Assembly (NCBI GenBank): GCA_030685235.1 | Contig: MU839152.1 | Span: 124,001 to 188,000 of the forward strand | Direction of reading: 5' to 3' | DNA from: Copromyces sp. CBS 386.78 | Taxonomy: Eukaryota; Ascomycota; Sordariomycetes; Sordariales; Sordariaceae | DNA: 64,000 nucleotides | Shown: positions 44,311 to 58,510 of the stretch, piece after piece | Position numbering within the stretch: the stretch's first letter is position 1 | Layout of the letters: every line of letters begins with the position of its first letter | Program-made: the position numbers and the translations under genes | Notes under the pieces: generated by a model | The model's input: the letters and a program-made list of their open reading frames with translations, nothing else | Told to the model about the DNA's origin: nothing | The model's database searches: none

Positions 44311-44719
44311 AGAGGTGGTCTACTCGTACTGTTAGAAAGGTCTTATCGGACTGTAGTCCAAAATAGAAATCTCTAAATAACTTATAAAAATAAAGGCCGA
44401 TGATAGTAAAAAGTAGCTTATAATTTTCGTTATTTTCTATAGTATTTCTAACTACTCCTCCCGTATATAGACCCGCTATATTAACCTTTCTTTTTATAGA
44501 AAGTTGGATTTTTAATCTTGAAAACCTCAATATATAAAGCCTATACCTTTTGAGGCCCGTGCGCATGCGTGACTATAATCGTAAAATCAGATAAAATTCT
44601 AGCAGTGTAAATATACAAGTTGCTTATCTATATACCTAGATTTCGTAAAGTTACACCTAGTTAAACTTTTAGACCACAGTCCGATAAGACCTTTCTAACA
44701 GTACGAGTAGACCACCTCT
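44311..44719. mobile_element. 409-bp miniature inverted-repeat element, largely undamaged
   Basis: Terminal inverted repeats of about 53 bp (44311-44363 and 44667-44719) begin AGAGGTGGTCTACTCG. The first 44 bp are identical and the remainder shows two transition differences. The hexamer TATTTT flanks both sides (44305-44310 and 44720-44725) and may be a target duplication, although in such AT-rich DNA this is weak. The interior still has CpA and TpG, unlike its surroundings. No transposase can fit. The superfamily is undetermined. Confidence 0.75.
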
Positions 44720-46799
44720 TATTTTAATACTATATAAAGCCCTAATATTAATTAATAGGATATTATATATAACTTTACAATTTATTTATTAATAAATAGT
44801 CCTAATATCCCCAGACCCTTCTAATTAAATTAATTCCGACTTACCGTCTAATTCTAAACGGGTTAGGTTATTCTTTTACTTACCCCAACGCTGTATATAT
44901 TTTACCCTATTATTAATTCTCTTATTATTGAAAAATTATAAACTTTATTTCCTATTATTTATAAATAAGAAGGCTTATTTATTTATCCCTTCCTTAAGGT
45001 AAAGCGCTATTAGATACTTAAGAGTTTTATTCTCTAAATACTCGCTATTAATGAAAACGAAGGTGAATTAGCTAGTATTTATCGTTTATATAATAAATTA
45101 TTCTTCGGCCTATTAGGGATAAATTAAGAATAATTCGGCGATAAGTTCTTTTTCGTTTATAGTAACTAAAAGATAATATTATTTATCTATAAAATTATAT
45201 TGGCCTAATTAAAGGTATAGTCCGAATATAATTAGAAATAATAGATAATATCTATTCTAACCTTCTTCTATATTAAATTTAATTTTATTAATTTAATTTT
45301 CCGATATTTCTAGCCTCTAATTAAGTAGGATACCTACGGACTTAGTAGGGCGAAGAATATAAAATAATAAAAGACCGAATTTTATTATAAGTTACGGCTT
45401 CTTTATAATATATTCTACTTTAGGATCCTCGCCTTCCTTATATGCAACCTTATCGATAATAAATTTCTCGACGCTAGTCTTCTAAATAGGAAAATTATAG
45501 GGGCGGCTATTATAAATGTTTTTTGGGTTAATAGCCTATCCTATCTCTCTATACAATTTGATTACGTATATACTAAAATATTTACTTTAGAAGGGTATAC
45601 TAGTAAATACCTTAGTAATAGTAATTATATAGATATACGATTCCGTAGCGTTTATTAATATTTATATACCGTCCGGGTACTTATTATTCTTATTCGCGCT
45701 ATTAAACTTAGAAATTATAGTATTTTCCAATAAATAATTAATTTTTTGCCCCTTTTCTTCTATAACGGGAAGAATATAAATTATAGGCTTGAAATACTTT
45801 ATTTCTTATAATTACTATATTTAGAAGTAACCAACCGTATATTATCTAAAGTTATTCTAAAGTTTAGATTAATATAATATACTATAATTAATAATAATTA
45901 GAAAGAAATCGATTTAATATTAAAGTATATTAATCGTTCTTTTATATTCGATATTAAATACTATAAAAACTCCACTTATAATATTAAATCTACCTTTATT
46001 AAGATATCTACTATTGGGCCCCTTATTATAACTATTTGTAAAATGGTTAAATTGGAATTCGGGCAACCTAATAGTAGTAAATATATTAATCTATTTATTA
46101 ACGAAGATATTATTAATTAAATTTATAAAATTTATAAGAACGGGTTTACAACCCGGCGCCATAGATCCTCGGATTCCGCCGATTTTAATATATTAAATCT
46201 ATAATAAAAAGGCTTATATATTTTATTTGTAAGAATATTAGAGCGGTTTAATAATAAGGAAATACGGCCGGAATATAGAAAAGATTGAAAATATTTCGGT
46301 CTCTCCGAATTTAAAAATAATAATCTTCTTATAATTAATAATATGTATAATATATTCAATTCTAATAAGAATAATAGTAAATTAATTTAATTAATAATTA
46401 TTTTAAGCTATATATAATTTAGTATACCCCTCTTCTATACTTTAACGAAGGTTTATATTTTAAAATTTAGAATAGTGCTTTATCGGTTTCTAATTAATAT
46501 AAATACAATTTATTTATTAAATTCTATATAATAATAAATTTTATTCTTATTAAAATTATTATATAATATTTTATTATACTTCCCCTTTTACTATTCTATA
46601 AATTTATAAATATAAGCGAAATTTTATTCCGATTAAAATTATTTCTAACCGGTAGGCAAATAAAGCGCTAATTATCGGTTCGTTTACTAAATACGCCGTC
46701 CTCCTAATCTAATAATAATTAGTAGTATAAATTTATTTTAATTTACAGTAAACGCTATTTAAATTAAGCTCGTATAATTAAATAGATTACGTATAACGA

Positions 46800-47137
46800 A
46801 GGTCGCTTATTAGTCGTATATATATTTACCGGTATATAAGGATCTACTCCTTTAATTTTATTAATTATTACTATTCGGTTATCGGTTTAATATTATAAAA
46901 CTATTTATAATAATTAATAACGAATATTTTAGACGAGCGCCATCTAAATTAAGTTTAGTATAATTAATTAATCGTTTATTGGTCGTATATATATTTACTG
47001 GTATATAGGAATCTACTCCTTCAATTTCGCTAGCCGTTACCGTTCAATTGTCAGTTTAATACTATAGGACTATTTAATTTATAATAATTAATAATAAATA
47101 TCTACTCTATCTTTAAACGAACGCTATCCGAATTAGG
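46800..47137. repeat. 169-bp tandem duplication
   Basis: Two diverged copies are offset by 169 bp: GTCGTATATATATTTACYGG occurs near 46813 and 46982, each followed by a related run (AGGATCTACTCCTTTAATTT versus AGGAATCTACTCCTTCAATT). Differences are mostly transitions. Confidence 0.7.
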
Positions 47138-47853
47138 TTTAATATAATTAATTAATTTATATAGTATAGTCAATTAGTCCGTATATTATACCCTTCTCCT
47201 ACTTCTAATCTTTCTTTCTTTCTTCTTATAACCTCTCCTCTCTTCTTATAACTTCTCCTTTCCTCTTATAACTAATTAACCTTTATTTATATTAAAACTA
47301 TCGATTTTACTAGTAATATTAAATTAATAATTCCCCTTAGAATAAAATCTACTAGTAATATACTATAGCGCCTCCTAAGCAAATTAAGAATAAAGCTAAT
47401 AAAATACCCTACGTTACCGTCCTAATTAACGTTAACTAGCTATAACTATTATAATATCCGCTGCTCGAATAGTATTACAACCCGAATAATACTATAGCGG
47501 TAGCTAATAATAATTCGAAATTAGTTATATTAAAGTACCCTGGTTATATTAGGTATTATAATTTAAATATTATTTATAATACTATTCCGGAAATCCTATA
47601 ATAACCGGACAGTAGAGATTTTTCCTTCGTTAAAAGGGATTTAGAAGTACCGGTAATAACGGACCAGGAATTCGCTAAATTTTAAAAGGCTATACTAATT
47701 AGTTAAATATTAGTATATTAATTAAATCTCTCTACAATCGAAATTAAAGTTCCGGAATTCGCTATTTTAATTAAATATAAGAGCCTCTCAAACTTCTATT
47801 AATATTTAGATTATAATTATAAATTTTATTTACTTCTATTCTTCATTTATAAT

Positions 47854-47915
47854 AAAATAGATTTTATTCCCGTAAGAATTATTATAATAATTTTCACGGG
47901 AATAAAATTTATTTT
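47854..47915. repeat. 62-bp hairpin with ATTTTATTCCCGT arms
   Basis: Arms of 20 bp (47854-47873 and 47896-47915) pair with one transition mismatch around a 22-base loop. Related ATTTTATTC/GAATAAAAT palindromes recur through the RIP block. Confidence 0.65.
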
Positions 47916-50900
47916 CTATCTTACTTATTTTAATTAGAATAAAATATACCTTAGTTCTATTAAATAGTATTTATTACCCGAAATTAAAGTAGTACTTAAA
48001 ATATCTAATTTATTAAAACCCTTCTAATAGATATATATTAATAAAAAGTAGTAGTTAATTAATTCGGGCCCCTAACTAACTTTAAGAAGTTAAATCCCGC
48101 TAAGAATTAGAATAGTATTAAATTTCTAGAGTCGTACTAGAAATTATATATAAAAGCTATTAATAGCTTTAACAATTCTAATATTATATATATTATAAAA
48201 GCGATTTCTAATATGCCTTTTAAATCCTTATTAACCCGGGCTGTAGCGATTTAAAATAGTAACCTTAACCCCCTTATACTTAAGATCGCCGCTAACGATA
48301 TTTATTTATATAAAATTATTATTACTAACCTCTTTTTAATTTTACGTAAAATATTTATATTACCCTGCTATTAAGGCCCGCCGTATTATTAATAGAATAT
48401 TACAAAAGAGAGTACTTATATTTGTAAAAATTATTATATTAATAATTAATTTAAAATATTATAAACTTTTACCTTCTTTCTATATAAAAGGTAGGGTAAA
48501 ATTACCTTAGGCTTTATACGTATAATTAAAGGCGGTAACGCTCTAATTAGCAGACTATAGGTATTTATAATTTTGGCGGATATTAATTTCGCACCGACTA
48601 GGGCGGCGGAATAAATTATAAAAATTTAATTGGATATTACGTTCATATTGTTTAAAAAGTATATCCTCGCTTAATAGGAAAAGTAAGAAAAGGATCACCT
48701 ATTCCGTAAATTAAACCGGGATAAATTTAAATTATTCGGGTATTTCGATTATTAGGCCTGTCGTATATACTAATTTAATATATTTACAACGTTTAACGCC
48801 CTAATTTATAGCTTAAAAAATAATAGCGATCTTAAATACGTATTAGGAAAATATAGTTCGGTTAATTTCGGAGAGGACTCGTCCCTTTATTTAAATTATA
48901 AATTATTAATAAATTTATTAAACGATTTATAAAATCGGTAAGTAAAGATAATAATAATTAAATTATACGTCGATACCGCTTCTTTTTCCCTCTTCTATAA
49001 AAATAATACTTTAATTATAAATATATATCGAATTCGAATAATATAATTAAGCGTATTACTTAATTAATGTAGGACCTTAAGTTAGATTAGGAGGCTACTT
49101 AGTCCTGTATTAAGAATGAAATCGCTAATAATATAATAATTAAATTGTTAATTTTTAAGCGATATCTCTTATCCGATTATATTCCTAATAGGGAATTAAT
49201 TGTTAAAGGAATTCGCGTACTTAAGAAGATAATTAAGGATCCTATAGGCGAAGAAAACGATCCGCTAATATTCGACTATAATAAATTTAAATCGATGTAC
49301 GATTAAATTAATTAGGACTTTAAAAGGAAAAATAAGCGGAACCTCTTCTTATATTAAATTACTAATAAATATATTTTATTTTAATTATAATTAACTTACT
49401 ACCTACTTTAGTAAAAATAAAATTTATCCTATACTAACTTATTATTAAATATATATATTATTTATTATATATTTTATTCCTCCTTAAAAGGTATTATATT
49501 TACGAACGAAGTTAGTATAAGTAAAACCCTTATTTATAATATTATATTTTAAATAGAATATTTATAGCTATAAAAGATTTATTCTTAAAAGTAGCCTATT
49601 TAAGTATACCCTAGTATATTAATTTTATTACTTAATTTGATTGTTTAAATTTTTAACGAACTTCGGGAATCCTTTTCCGATTTCGATTTTTATATTTAAT
49701 TTAAAAATCCTAGCTAAATAAGGGAAGGAGATAATCGGCGGGTAAAAACGTTAATTTAAAAAACCTTTAACGACTTTATATATATTTATATATAGTATTA
49801 CTAATATTTTAATATAGTTAAAATTATTATTATTACTATATATTATACCGTTATTAAATGCTAGATTTCTAAAAATAAAGTAATAATTGGGAAGGGCGAG
49901 CTAATTCGTAATTATAATAAATATATTTTATAAAATAAAATTATAATTATTTTTACGCTGGGTTAGGCGGACGCTAACGACGATATTAATTCGGACTTAT
50001 TAGACCCGTCGGAATTTAATAATTTTAATAATATCGACAATATATATACCGAATTAAATAGTAATACCCGTAGATTTTTAAATAGTTTATCCTAATAAAT
50101 TTTTATTCCAATAGGAATAATAATTCTCAATTTTAATACGAATAAAATATATTAGTCGCTAACCCTCTATAAACGTATTAAAAAGTACGAAGTATATACC
50201 GTTTATATAAATATTACGTCTATTAAAAATATTAAATTCTAATCGGTTATTATAAATGAAGTTTAATTTGCTAAAAATATAAATTCTATTATTTTCCGCG
50301 CTATTCGGAAAATCCTTACGGCTATTCGCTTTATTTATTTAGCAACCCCAATTCTAAATTACTTAAGTAATATTAATGTATTTATATTATTAATATAGGA
50401 AGTATCCTTTTATAACGTTTTTAATAAATTAAAACGGTTTACTCATATATTAAATATAATTGGTAATAATAAATTCGTTGTTTAATATAAGGATAGTAAC
50501 GATTATATTGTTAAATCGGATACCTTTATTAAAGTCTATAACGCTTTATATAATATTAAATAACGTTAGGGATTTAAATAGTAATATTTATATCTATAAG
50601 TATAAGCGATTATCGCCCTTACTAATTCTGTTAAGGTAGTTAGTAAATTAATTAGTCGGATTATATATTAAATGTAAATATTAATTATTAATTAGAATAT
50701 AATAACCCCGTTCAAACTCCTGAATAATTTAATATTTTACCCTTTATCGGATATCCCTCCTATAGAAATACGTATTATATATCTTTTTTACGGGTTTAAA
50801 AAGGGGCTAATTATAGAATTTATTAATAATATTTTAAAGAATATTATAATAAACCCTTTTAATTACGAGGTCGACGAAATAAACCCTAATATTATTAATT

Positions 50901-52620
50901 CGAAGAAGGAGGATTAAAAGGTCGCACTAAATATAACCCTAATCAAATTGTGCTAATTCGCAGTATAAAATATCTATAAATTCTATATATTTACTTCAAA
51001 TTCTATCTTTGGTAATTAATTACTAAAAATATCTAACTACGTAATTTAATACTTTATACGCATTAATTGCAAGGAGAAAAACTTTAAGAAATCCGAATTA
51101 AATTCAAATTCAGATATATATTTCGGTATTAATATTATTAATAAATTAATTAAATTAAATTATAATAAGGGCTTATTTTATATATTCGTTAATTTAATAA
51201 TAGACGAAGCCTTCTCCCCTTATACTAATAAATTCTATATATTTAAATAGGCGTTATTAAAATCGCCCCTTTTCGCCTAGGTAGTAAGTAAGTATATAAA
51301 AATATTTTATTCGAAGAAACGTATATTAGTAATTACTAATTTACTATAATTATAAATATAAATACCCTTCTATCCTATAAATTTTATTCTTAATAGAATT
51401 AAAGTAAACTATTCTTATTGGAATAAAATCCGCCCCTTCCTATATATTCTTATCGGAATAAATTCTACCTTTATCCTATATATTCGTATTAGAATAATAT
51501 ATATATTAGAAATTAATTATTAAAATAAAATATTATACTTACTCCTTTAGAAGGTTAGCTTAAAGGTCGAAATAATTTATAGTAAATAATTATAAGCCGA
51601 GCGTATTCGTATAATAAATAAATAGAATTCGAATACTATAGATTTAAACGTCTTCGTCCTAAATTTAGCTATTTATACGGCTAATTTTAATTTATACTAT
51701 TCATACTATATTAATATTAGTTTAAATTTCGTATAGAATTTGAATATAATCCTCTAATATATAGGGAAGTTATATAGAATTAACTAGCGTTAAGTAGTAG
51801 AATAGTACTTATTAATTATATATAGGACGGTTTATAATTAGACCGAAGATTAAGTATTACGAAAGGTCGGTACCGCTTATATCTTTTAATTCTAATTAAC
51901 GTAAAATATATTAATATTCTCTAATAGATTTACGAATTTATATCGAACTTTAAATTAGAGAAGAAAGGAATACTAATAATAGCCGGCCTATACTTTAGGA
52001 CTTTATACGGCTATAAGGCGGCTAAATATATATTTTTTTATAATTTTAACTATTTTTTATAAGCGGTCGAAGCCCCGTAAGGGGTCGAAATTTACTATTC
52101 TACGCGAACGAAAAACTTCGGCTATTTCTATTTAAAATTATTATTTATATTTATATAAGTAAATAATATTAATTACGTTAATAAAATCGATTAAAAAAGG
52201 TTTAATAATAATTTTCCCTTATTAAACCCCTACTTTATAAATAAAAGTATAGACTTAATAACCTATAAGAATATATTCACTAAATTAGATTATATAGCGA
52301 AAGATATTAAATCATTTATTAAAAAATTTATAAGGAGTACGTTAAAAGATTCTAAGGGCGAAATTAAACGGCGTATTAAGGGTATTAACGAATTCGTTCT
52401 TAAAAACCGGTAGAGGGTTACGGTAATTTCTAAAAATAAAGAAATTAAAATTTAATTTATTAAAAAAATTATTAATAGGAAGATAGAATTTTTTGTAAGT
52501 AAATAAAGTAAATTAGTAAGGACGTTTATAGCGAAGAAATTTATTACTTTATATAAAAAAACCGGAAAAACGTTCAAAAATTAATTATTTATCAATTTAG
52601 CGGAAGACGAAAATAATCCG

Positions 52621-52757
52621 CTATTTACTATTATAGAAATTAATAATTAGGTCCGGCCCTTATTACCCTTTAAACTATAAGCGAATCTGCTATTTACTAT
52701 TATAGAAATCTATAAGCGGGTCCGATCCCCCTTACTTTCTAAATTATAAACGCGTAA
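52621..52757. repeat. 69-bp tandem duplication
   Basis: CTATTTACTATTATAGAAAT begins at 52621 and again at 52690, and the copies continue in register through GGTCCGGCCC/GGTCCGATCC. The period is a multiple of three, so it may once have been a 23-residue protein repeat. Confidence 0.7.
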
Positions 52758-55164
52758 ATAAATTAAAAATAATAGAAATAATAAAAGTATATCTTCAAAC
52801 GATTAATTCTTAAATAATCCGGATATTATTAAAATTATCGACTTTATATATAATTATATACGCTAAATACCCTATATCCCCTTTACTAGAAAGGAACTTT
52901 ATATATACTTCTTAAAGTCCGTTAACGAACTTTTTAATTAGGAGCGCTAATATACCCTTAAATATACATATAATAATAATTATACTACTTATAAGCCCCA
53001 ATTATATCAGCCCTTTAATTGCTTAAATTACGAAGTAATTTAATAATTTAATATATAAAATAATAATTAGATAATATATAATTTAATAAATAATACCGTA
53101 TATAATAACGATGCTTATTAAATATTAGCCGAAATTAAGGATTTTATATATAAATATAAGGAAGAGGTCGAATATTTTTTTAAAAGTTAGTAAAGGTAGA
53201 TTTTACTCTATTTAAAGTAAAGTTTATAATTAATTATACAAACTTCCTTCTTAGCTATAATATTATCTATACTAATATTTAACTCCTATATGAATAAAAT
53301 TTAGCGGTCTTAACCTCTTTTAATTTTAATAAAAATAAATTCGTAGAGTTTCAATCTTATTTTTAATTTACTTTATTTTACTTTTCTTATATAATATAAT
53401 AATTAAAATAAATTTATAATTTATAAAAAATTCGTAGAGGATAATATTAGGTATTTATATTGTAATATTTAACGTATATAGGGGATAAGGCCCTAATTAG
53501 TAAATTACTTTATTCTAATAAAAGTAAAATTTAATATATTAAGCCTAATATTACTATTAAAGTATAGTCGGGAGGATTAACGGTTATTAACTATTAAAGC
53601 TTTTAGTTTAAATACGATACTTAAGAGAATTAATTATTTAAATATTATAATTTATTAACCCTATATATAATTATATAATATTAATAATATATTAAAAGCT
53701 ACGAATTAATATTAATTATATTTAAACCTAATAATTATAATATATCCGGAATTTTAAAATATAAAAAACTAAAACTATTTTCAACTTTTAATTTATATTT
53801 TTTTACGAATTAATCGGTAATCTAACTATAATTTACTTAATAACGTTCTACTTACTTAATTATAATAATTATCTAATTTAATTATTTAATCGTCGGGCCT
53901 ATTTAAAATTAGAATTAGGCGTCCGCTTAAAGTCGCTAATTATAATATAAATTAGAATATACTATTGTTATATTTGATTTAATAAGGATAAATTCGATTT
54001 TTAATTAATAAATAGCTGGTAAAAAGGGTAGTCCGCTAAGGAGGACGGATTCGACCTACTTAATTAATTCCTATATCCGCTACCTTAAATTTGGCGGCGA
54101 AATACTTTTATTAGGATTATTATTCTAGCCTTTAATATTTTATTATTATACCCAATTTAGCGGGAAAGGCGTAGCCTCGTTAACGTCGCTAGTCGATATT
54201 TAATTTTGTGCCGGCTATTCTTTCTACGGCTTTGGGAATTTTAATTTCTTTTAAAAGTATGGGCGGGCTATAGTTATTTGTCCGGGTTTATTAATTATAT
54301 TATTTATTCGTTTAACTATAAAGACTAATTATCGTTTAATTTCCCTATTTAATAAATAAATATTTTATAAATAAATACTTTAATATACCTAATTTTACTA
54401 AATTATATCGCCGTAATTTATTTACCGATTTTATATATTCGTTTACTTTTATAATCGAATAGCCTGCGAATAAACTATTAAAATAGCGGACGTAACTATA
54501 TATTATATTAGTAATTAAATAAGTATTTTACGTAGTAGAAAGTTAAGTAGGGATATTATAATATCCTAGACGGGCTTAGGTATTATTATATATTATAGAG
54601 TTTATTCGTTTACTTATATTATTTACCGCTTCCTTAAATATAACCCTATTTCGTTTCTAGTACCTTCGATTAAAATATCTTTAAAATAAAATTTAATTTA
54701 TTTAAACGGTTAATAGAATTTACCCCCTTTACTCTCCTATTTTATTCTCGATATTAATTATATTGGGTTTCTTTAAATATTATATTTCCCCCAACTCTAT
54801 TTCTCTACCCGATATTTATATTTTAATTTAAATTTTTATTCTTTCTATATTTCGTACTATATATTCGTTTTATTATTATTTCACTATATTTTATAATATA
54901 ATTTATAACGACGGTATATATTCAATTCTTCTAATATAAAGGATTAATTAGTCAATTTAAAGATTTTATATTATAATAAGTAATTTTATACTAAAGTATT
55001 TAATAGAATATATTTTAATTAAATTTTAATAATTAATTAAACGTTTTTGTAAATAAATATAGAGAATATAAATACCTTTAATACGCCTCCCGAATAATAT
55101 CCTACGTAATATAAATAATATAAAACGTTACTTAATAAAAAGATTATACGTATAGCGCTATTTA

Positions 55165-55590
55165 ATAAAGACCGCGCTAATATAAAACGGACGTTATTTA
55201 AAATATATTACCTTCAATCTATTTATTATATTAAATATTATTAATTATTTAATATTAATTAGACTAATATACTATAATAGTAATTCGGCCTAAATAAATT
55301 AAATCCGATAGAGAAGGGCAAGGCCGCTAAAATTATTATACTACTATAATAGACCGGCGGGAATTCCGATAACCTAACTAATATAATGCTATTTAGCGAA
55401 AATTATGCTAATATAAAACGGATATTATTTAAAATATATTACCTTCGATTTATCTATTATATTAAATACTATTAACTATTTAATATTAACTAAATCAATA
55501 TATTATAATAGTAATTCGGCCTAAATAAACTAAACCTAATAAAGAAGAGTAAGGCCGCCGAAACTGCTATTCGACCGCAATAAACCGGCG
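55165..55590. repeat. 231-bp tandem duplication
   Basis: TAATTCGGCCTAAATAAA occurs at 55281 and 55512, and TATAAAACGGAYRTTATTTA at 55181 and 55412, both offset by 231 bp. It leads directly into the 114-bp array that follows and shares its core. Confidence 0.75.
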
Positions 55591-55960
55591 GGAATTCCGA
55601 AGACCCAATTAATATCAAAGGCCCTCCGCTAAAAAAAATAAAATTAAACCCATAAGGGAAGGGCAAAGCCGCCGAAACTACTATTCGACCGTAATAAACC
55701 GGCGGGAACTCCGAAGACCCCACCGATATCGAAAGCCCTCCACTAAAGAAAATAAAGTTAAACCCGAAAGGGAAGGATAAGGCTGCTAAAATTGCCACTC
55801 GACCGTAATAAATCGGCGGAAGTTCTAAAGACCCTACTAATATCGAAAGCTTTCTACTAAAGAAGGTAAAACTAAACCCGAAAGGGAAGGGTAAAGCTAC
55901 TAAGACTACTACTCAATTATAATAAATCGGTAGAAATTCTAAATACCGAATAGACTAAGA
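55490..55960. repeat. 114-bp (38-codon) tandem repeat array, about four units
   Basis: TAAAYCGGCGG-type cores lie at 55581, 55695, 55809 and 55923, exactly 114 bp apart. On the plus strand each unit reads like a Lys/Pro-rich repeat (for example KLNPKGKGKAA and GGNSEDPT) interrupted by TAA pairs. The minus strand is open across the array by chance because the stops fall on the other strand. Damage is lighter here than in the surroundings. Confidence 0.85.
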
Positions 55961-58311
55961 AGCCGCCGACGATATTAATATATAAATAAATAATAAAGAT
56001 AATTTATTAGAAGAGTAATTAACGTTGGAATAAATTCGGCAATAGTGCGAAATATATTATATACTCCTATTACGCTTATTTCCCGTAGTATATTATACCC
56101 CTTTATATTATTTATATTATATATTTATTTTAATTATTTTAATTAATACTAATAGAGAAAAGATATCCTATTATTAAAATAAGATAATTTCCTATTTAAA
56201 CCGTCTAATACTTTTAAGTAATTAGGGCTATTAAGTATTATTTTCTACGTTAAAAGCGTTTAATTAGCTTATAATAATTATTTCTCCGATATTAAAAAGA
56301 TATTATTATTATAGAAGGAAGTTCTAAATCCTTTTACGTTTACTTTCGTAAAGAATAAATATCGGTAATCGGTTATATTAATAATTCTTCGCTATTATTC
56401 ATTATATTACCCTCTATAATTATACTTTAAAATATATACTTTTAATTTATTAATATTAAATTATTATACGGTATATAACGAAGATTTAAAAGTATTATTT
56501 ATTTAAATTATTTTAAAAGAATATAATTCTAATTATATTAATAAATTTATATTTAATCACTTTAACGACTAATTAAACCCTACGTAACTTCTCTATTCTA
56601 AATTTCGGTTTATATAGCGTATCGCTTTTTTAGAACTTAATATTATAATACCGTCGTAGTATAATAATATAATACAATTCGATAATATATTAAAATTTAT
56701 AAATTAATTTCGCCTAATACTTCCGTTGCCCTTCCCTATTTATAATTACCCCTTTTTATGGAGGCCTATTTACGAATTTTCAGATTTTAAGCCTTTTAAT
56801 TTAGAAATTAGAATAAAAAACCCTAATATCCGTCGGAATTCGAATTAAATAAGCCGAACCCCCCTAATGAAGTAGAAAAAGAGGATTTTAATTAATTAAA
56901 AATCTAATATAAAGAGGTTAAATTTAAAGTTCTTATAAAATAACGAAAAAATATTCTAAAAGAATATCCCTTCGTATATTTATTTATTGTTATTAAATAT
57001 AATATTAAGTGAATAAATTAATATAATACCCTTTATTTACGGCCGCCTATTATAAATATCCGAATCGGTATATAAAAATATATTACGGCCTAGTATATAT
57101 AATTTTAACGTATATACTTTATTAATATAATTTTAATTAATAAAACGCTAGGCTAAGTATTCCCGTTACTACCGACTACCTTCTTATAATTCTTTAAAGA
57201 TATTGCCTATAACGTTTTAAATTGTAACGTCGAATATACTTATATAAAATCCTTTATAATATTAATACGTATATATTCGGCTTTAAATAAGCGGATAAAA
57301 TAATTGGAGGAAGAAGTATATAAGGTTTACTATAATATATTCGAATAAATATCATTTTACTTTTAAACCCTTAAATAGATTTTTAATAAGGTAGAAAAGA
57401 ATTTAGTAAGTTACTACAAAAAAATTAATTCTATAGGATATTTTTAAAAGGAGATAAGTAAGGGGATAAACTACTTAAATTAATAAATATCGGTATTAGC
57501 CGATTTTATAAATAAATTATATATATAATTTACAACTTAGAAAAGTAAGGGCGTTAAAACAGATAATAAAATTTCCATAGTTAATTCTCAATATTTCCGC
57601 GCTATTACTTATTATACCCAATTATTTCTTTAATAACCGACTCATTTATATTCCGCCTTATTAATTGTATTATATAAGTACTATAATAAAGAAAGGAATT
57701 ATATAGCCTTTATCGACGTATAATTATTAAATATTATATTTTTTAATTCGTATACGGATTTCCCTAATATAATAAGCAAGAAATATTAGGAATAGAATAA
57801 TATAATCGTATTTATTTAAAAGTAAAAATAAAAATTAAACTATAAATATAAAGAAATAACCTATTATTCCTTTTAAATTTAATATTCTATTTATAACCCG
57901 AAGCCTAAAAGACAATTATAAACTACTTCGATAATACTTTATTTTTACTCAACTATATAAATAAAGAAAGTAATTAATAATTAATAGTAATAGCCTAAAC
58001 AATTTTAAGAACGAAATATTTACAATCCGCCCGAGTAAGGCTTAAAAGTCCGATAATAAAACTATAGAACCGGAAACGGGCAATCTAAATTTAAAGTTAA
58101 AAAAGTATATTAATAATCCTAACCGATATATTTATTTTATATATACCCTATCAGGGGTAACCCTATTTATAACTAACTAGACTAACTTATACTTACTATA
58201 CCCTACGAATTACCAAATTTTATTCTAATTAAAATAAAGAGATAGGATAAATTTTATTTAAATTAGAACTATATTACTTTACCTATAGAAATAAAATACT
58301 AAAGTCTTTTT

Positions 58312-58510
58312 ACTTATATAAGAATAAAACGATATAATTCTAATCAAAATAAAATTTACTTAATATTTCGGAGCCCGTTTTAATTATATAAGAATAAAAT
58401 AATATAATTTTAATCAAAATAAAATCTATTTAATATCCCAGGGCCCATTTCAATTATATAGAAGTAAATTAATAATTCTAGTTTAAATAAATTATAAAAT
58501 TTAATATTTC
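58312..58510. repeat. 70-bp tandem repeat, two good copies and a diverged third
   Basis: ATATAAGAATAAAAYRATAT begins near 58317 and again 70 bp later, followed in both by TAATCAAAATAAAAT and a GGAGCCCGTTTYAA/GGGCCCATTTCAA segment. A weaker third copy starts near 58456. Confidence 0.65.

Noticed and set aside
44309..44566. 85-codon minus-strand frame in the 409-bp inverted-repeat element
   Set aside because: Part of it is simply the terminal repeat read through; it is too short and too AT-driven for a transposase.
55490..55798. 102-codon minus-strand open frame over the 114-bp array
   Set aside because: The frame is open because RIP-created stops lie on the plus strand; the plus-strand reading looks more like a former protein.
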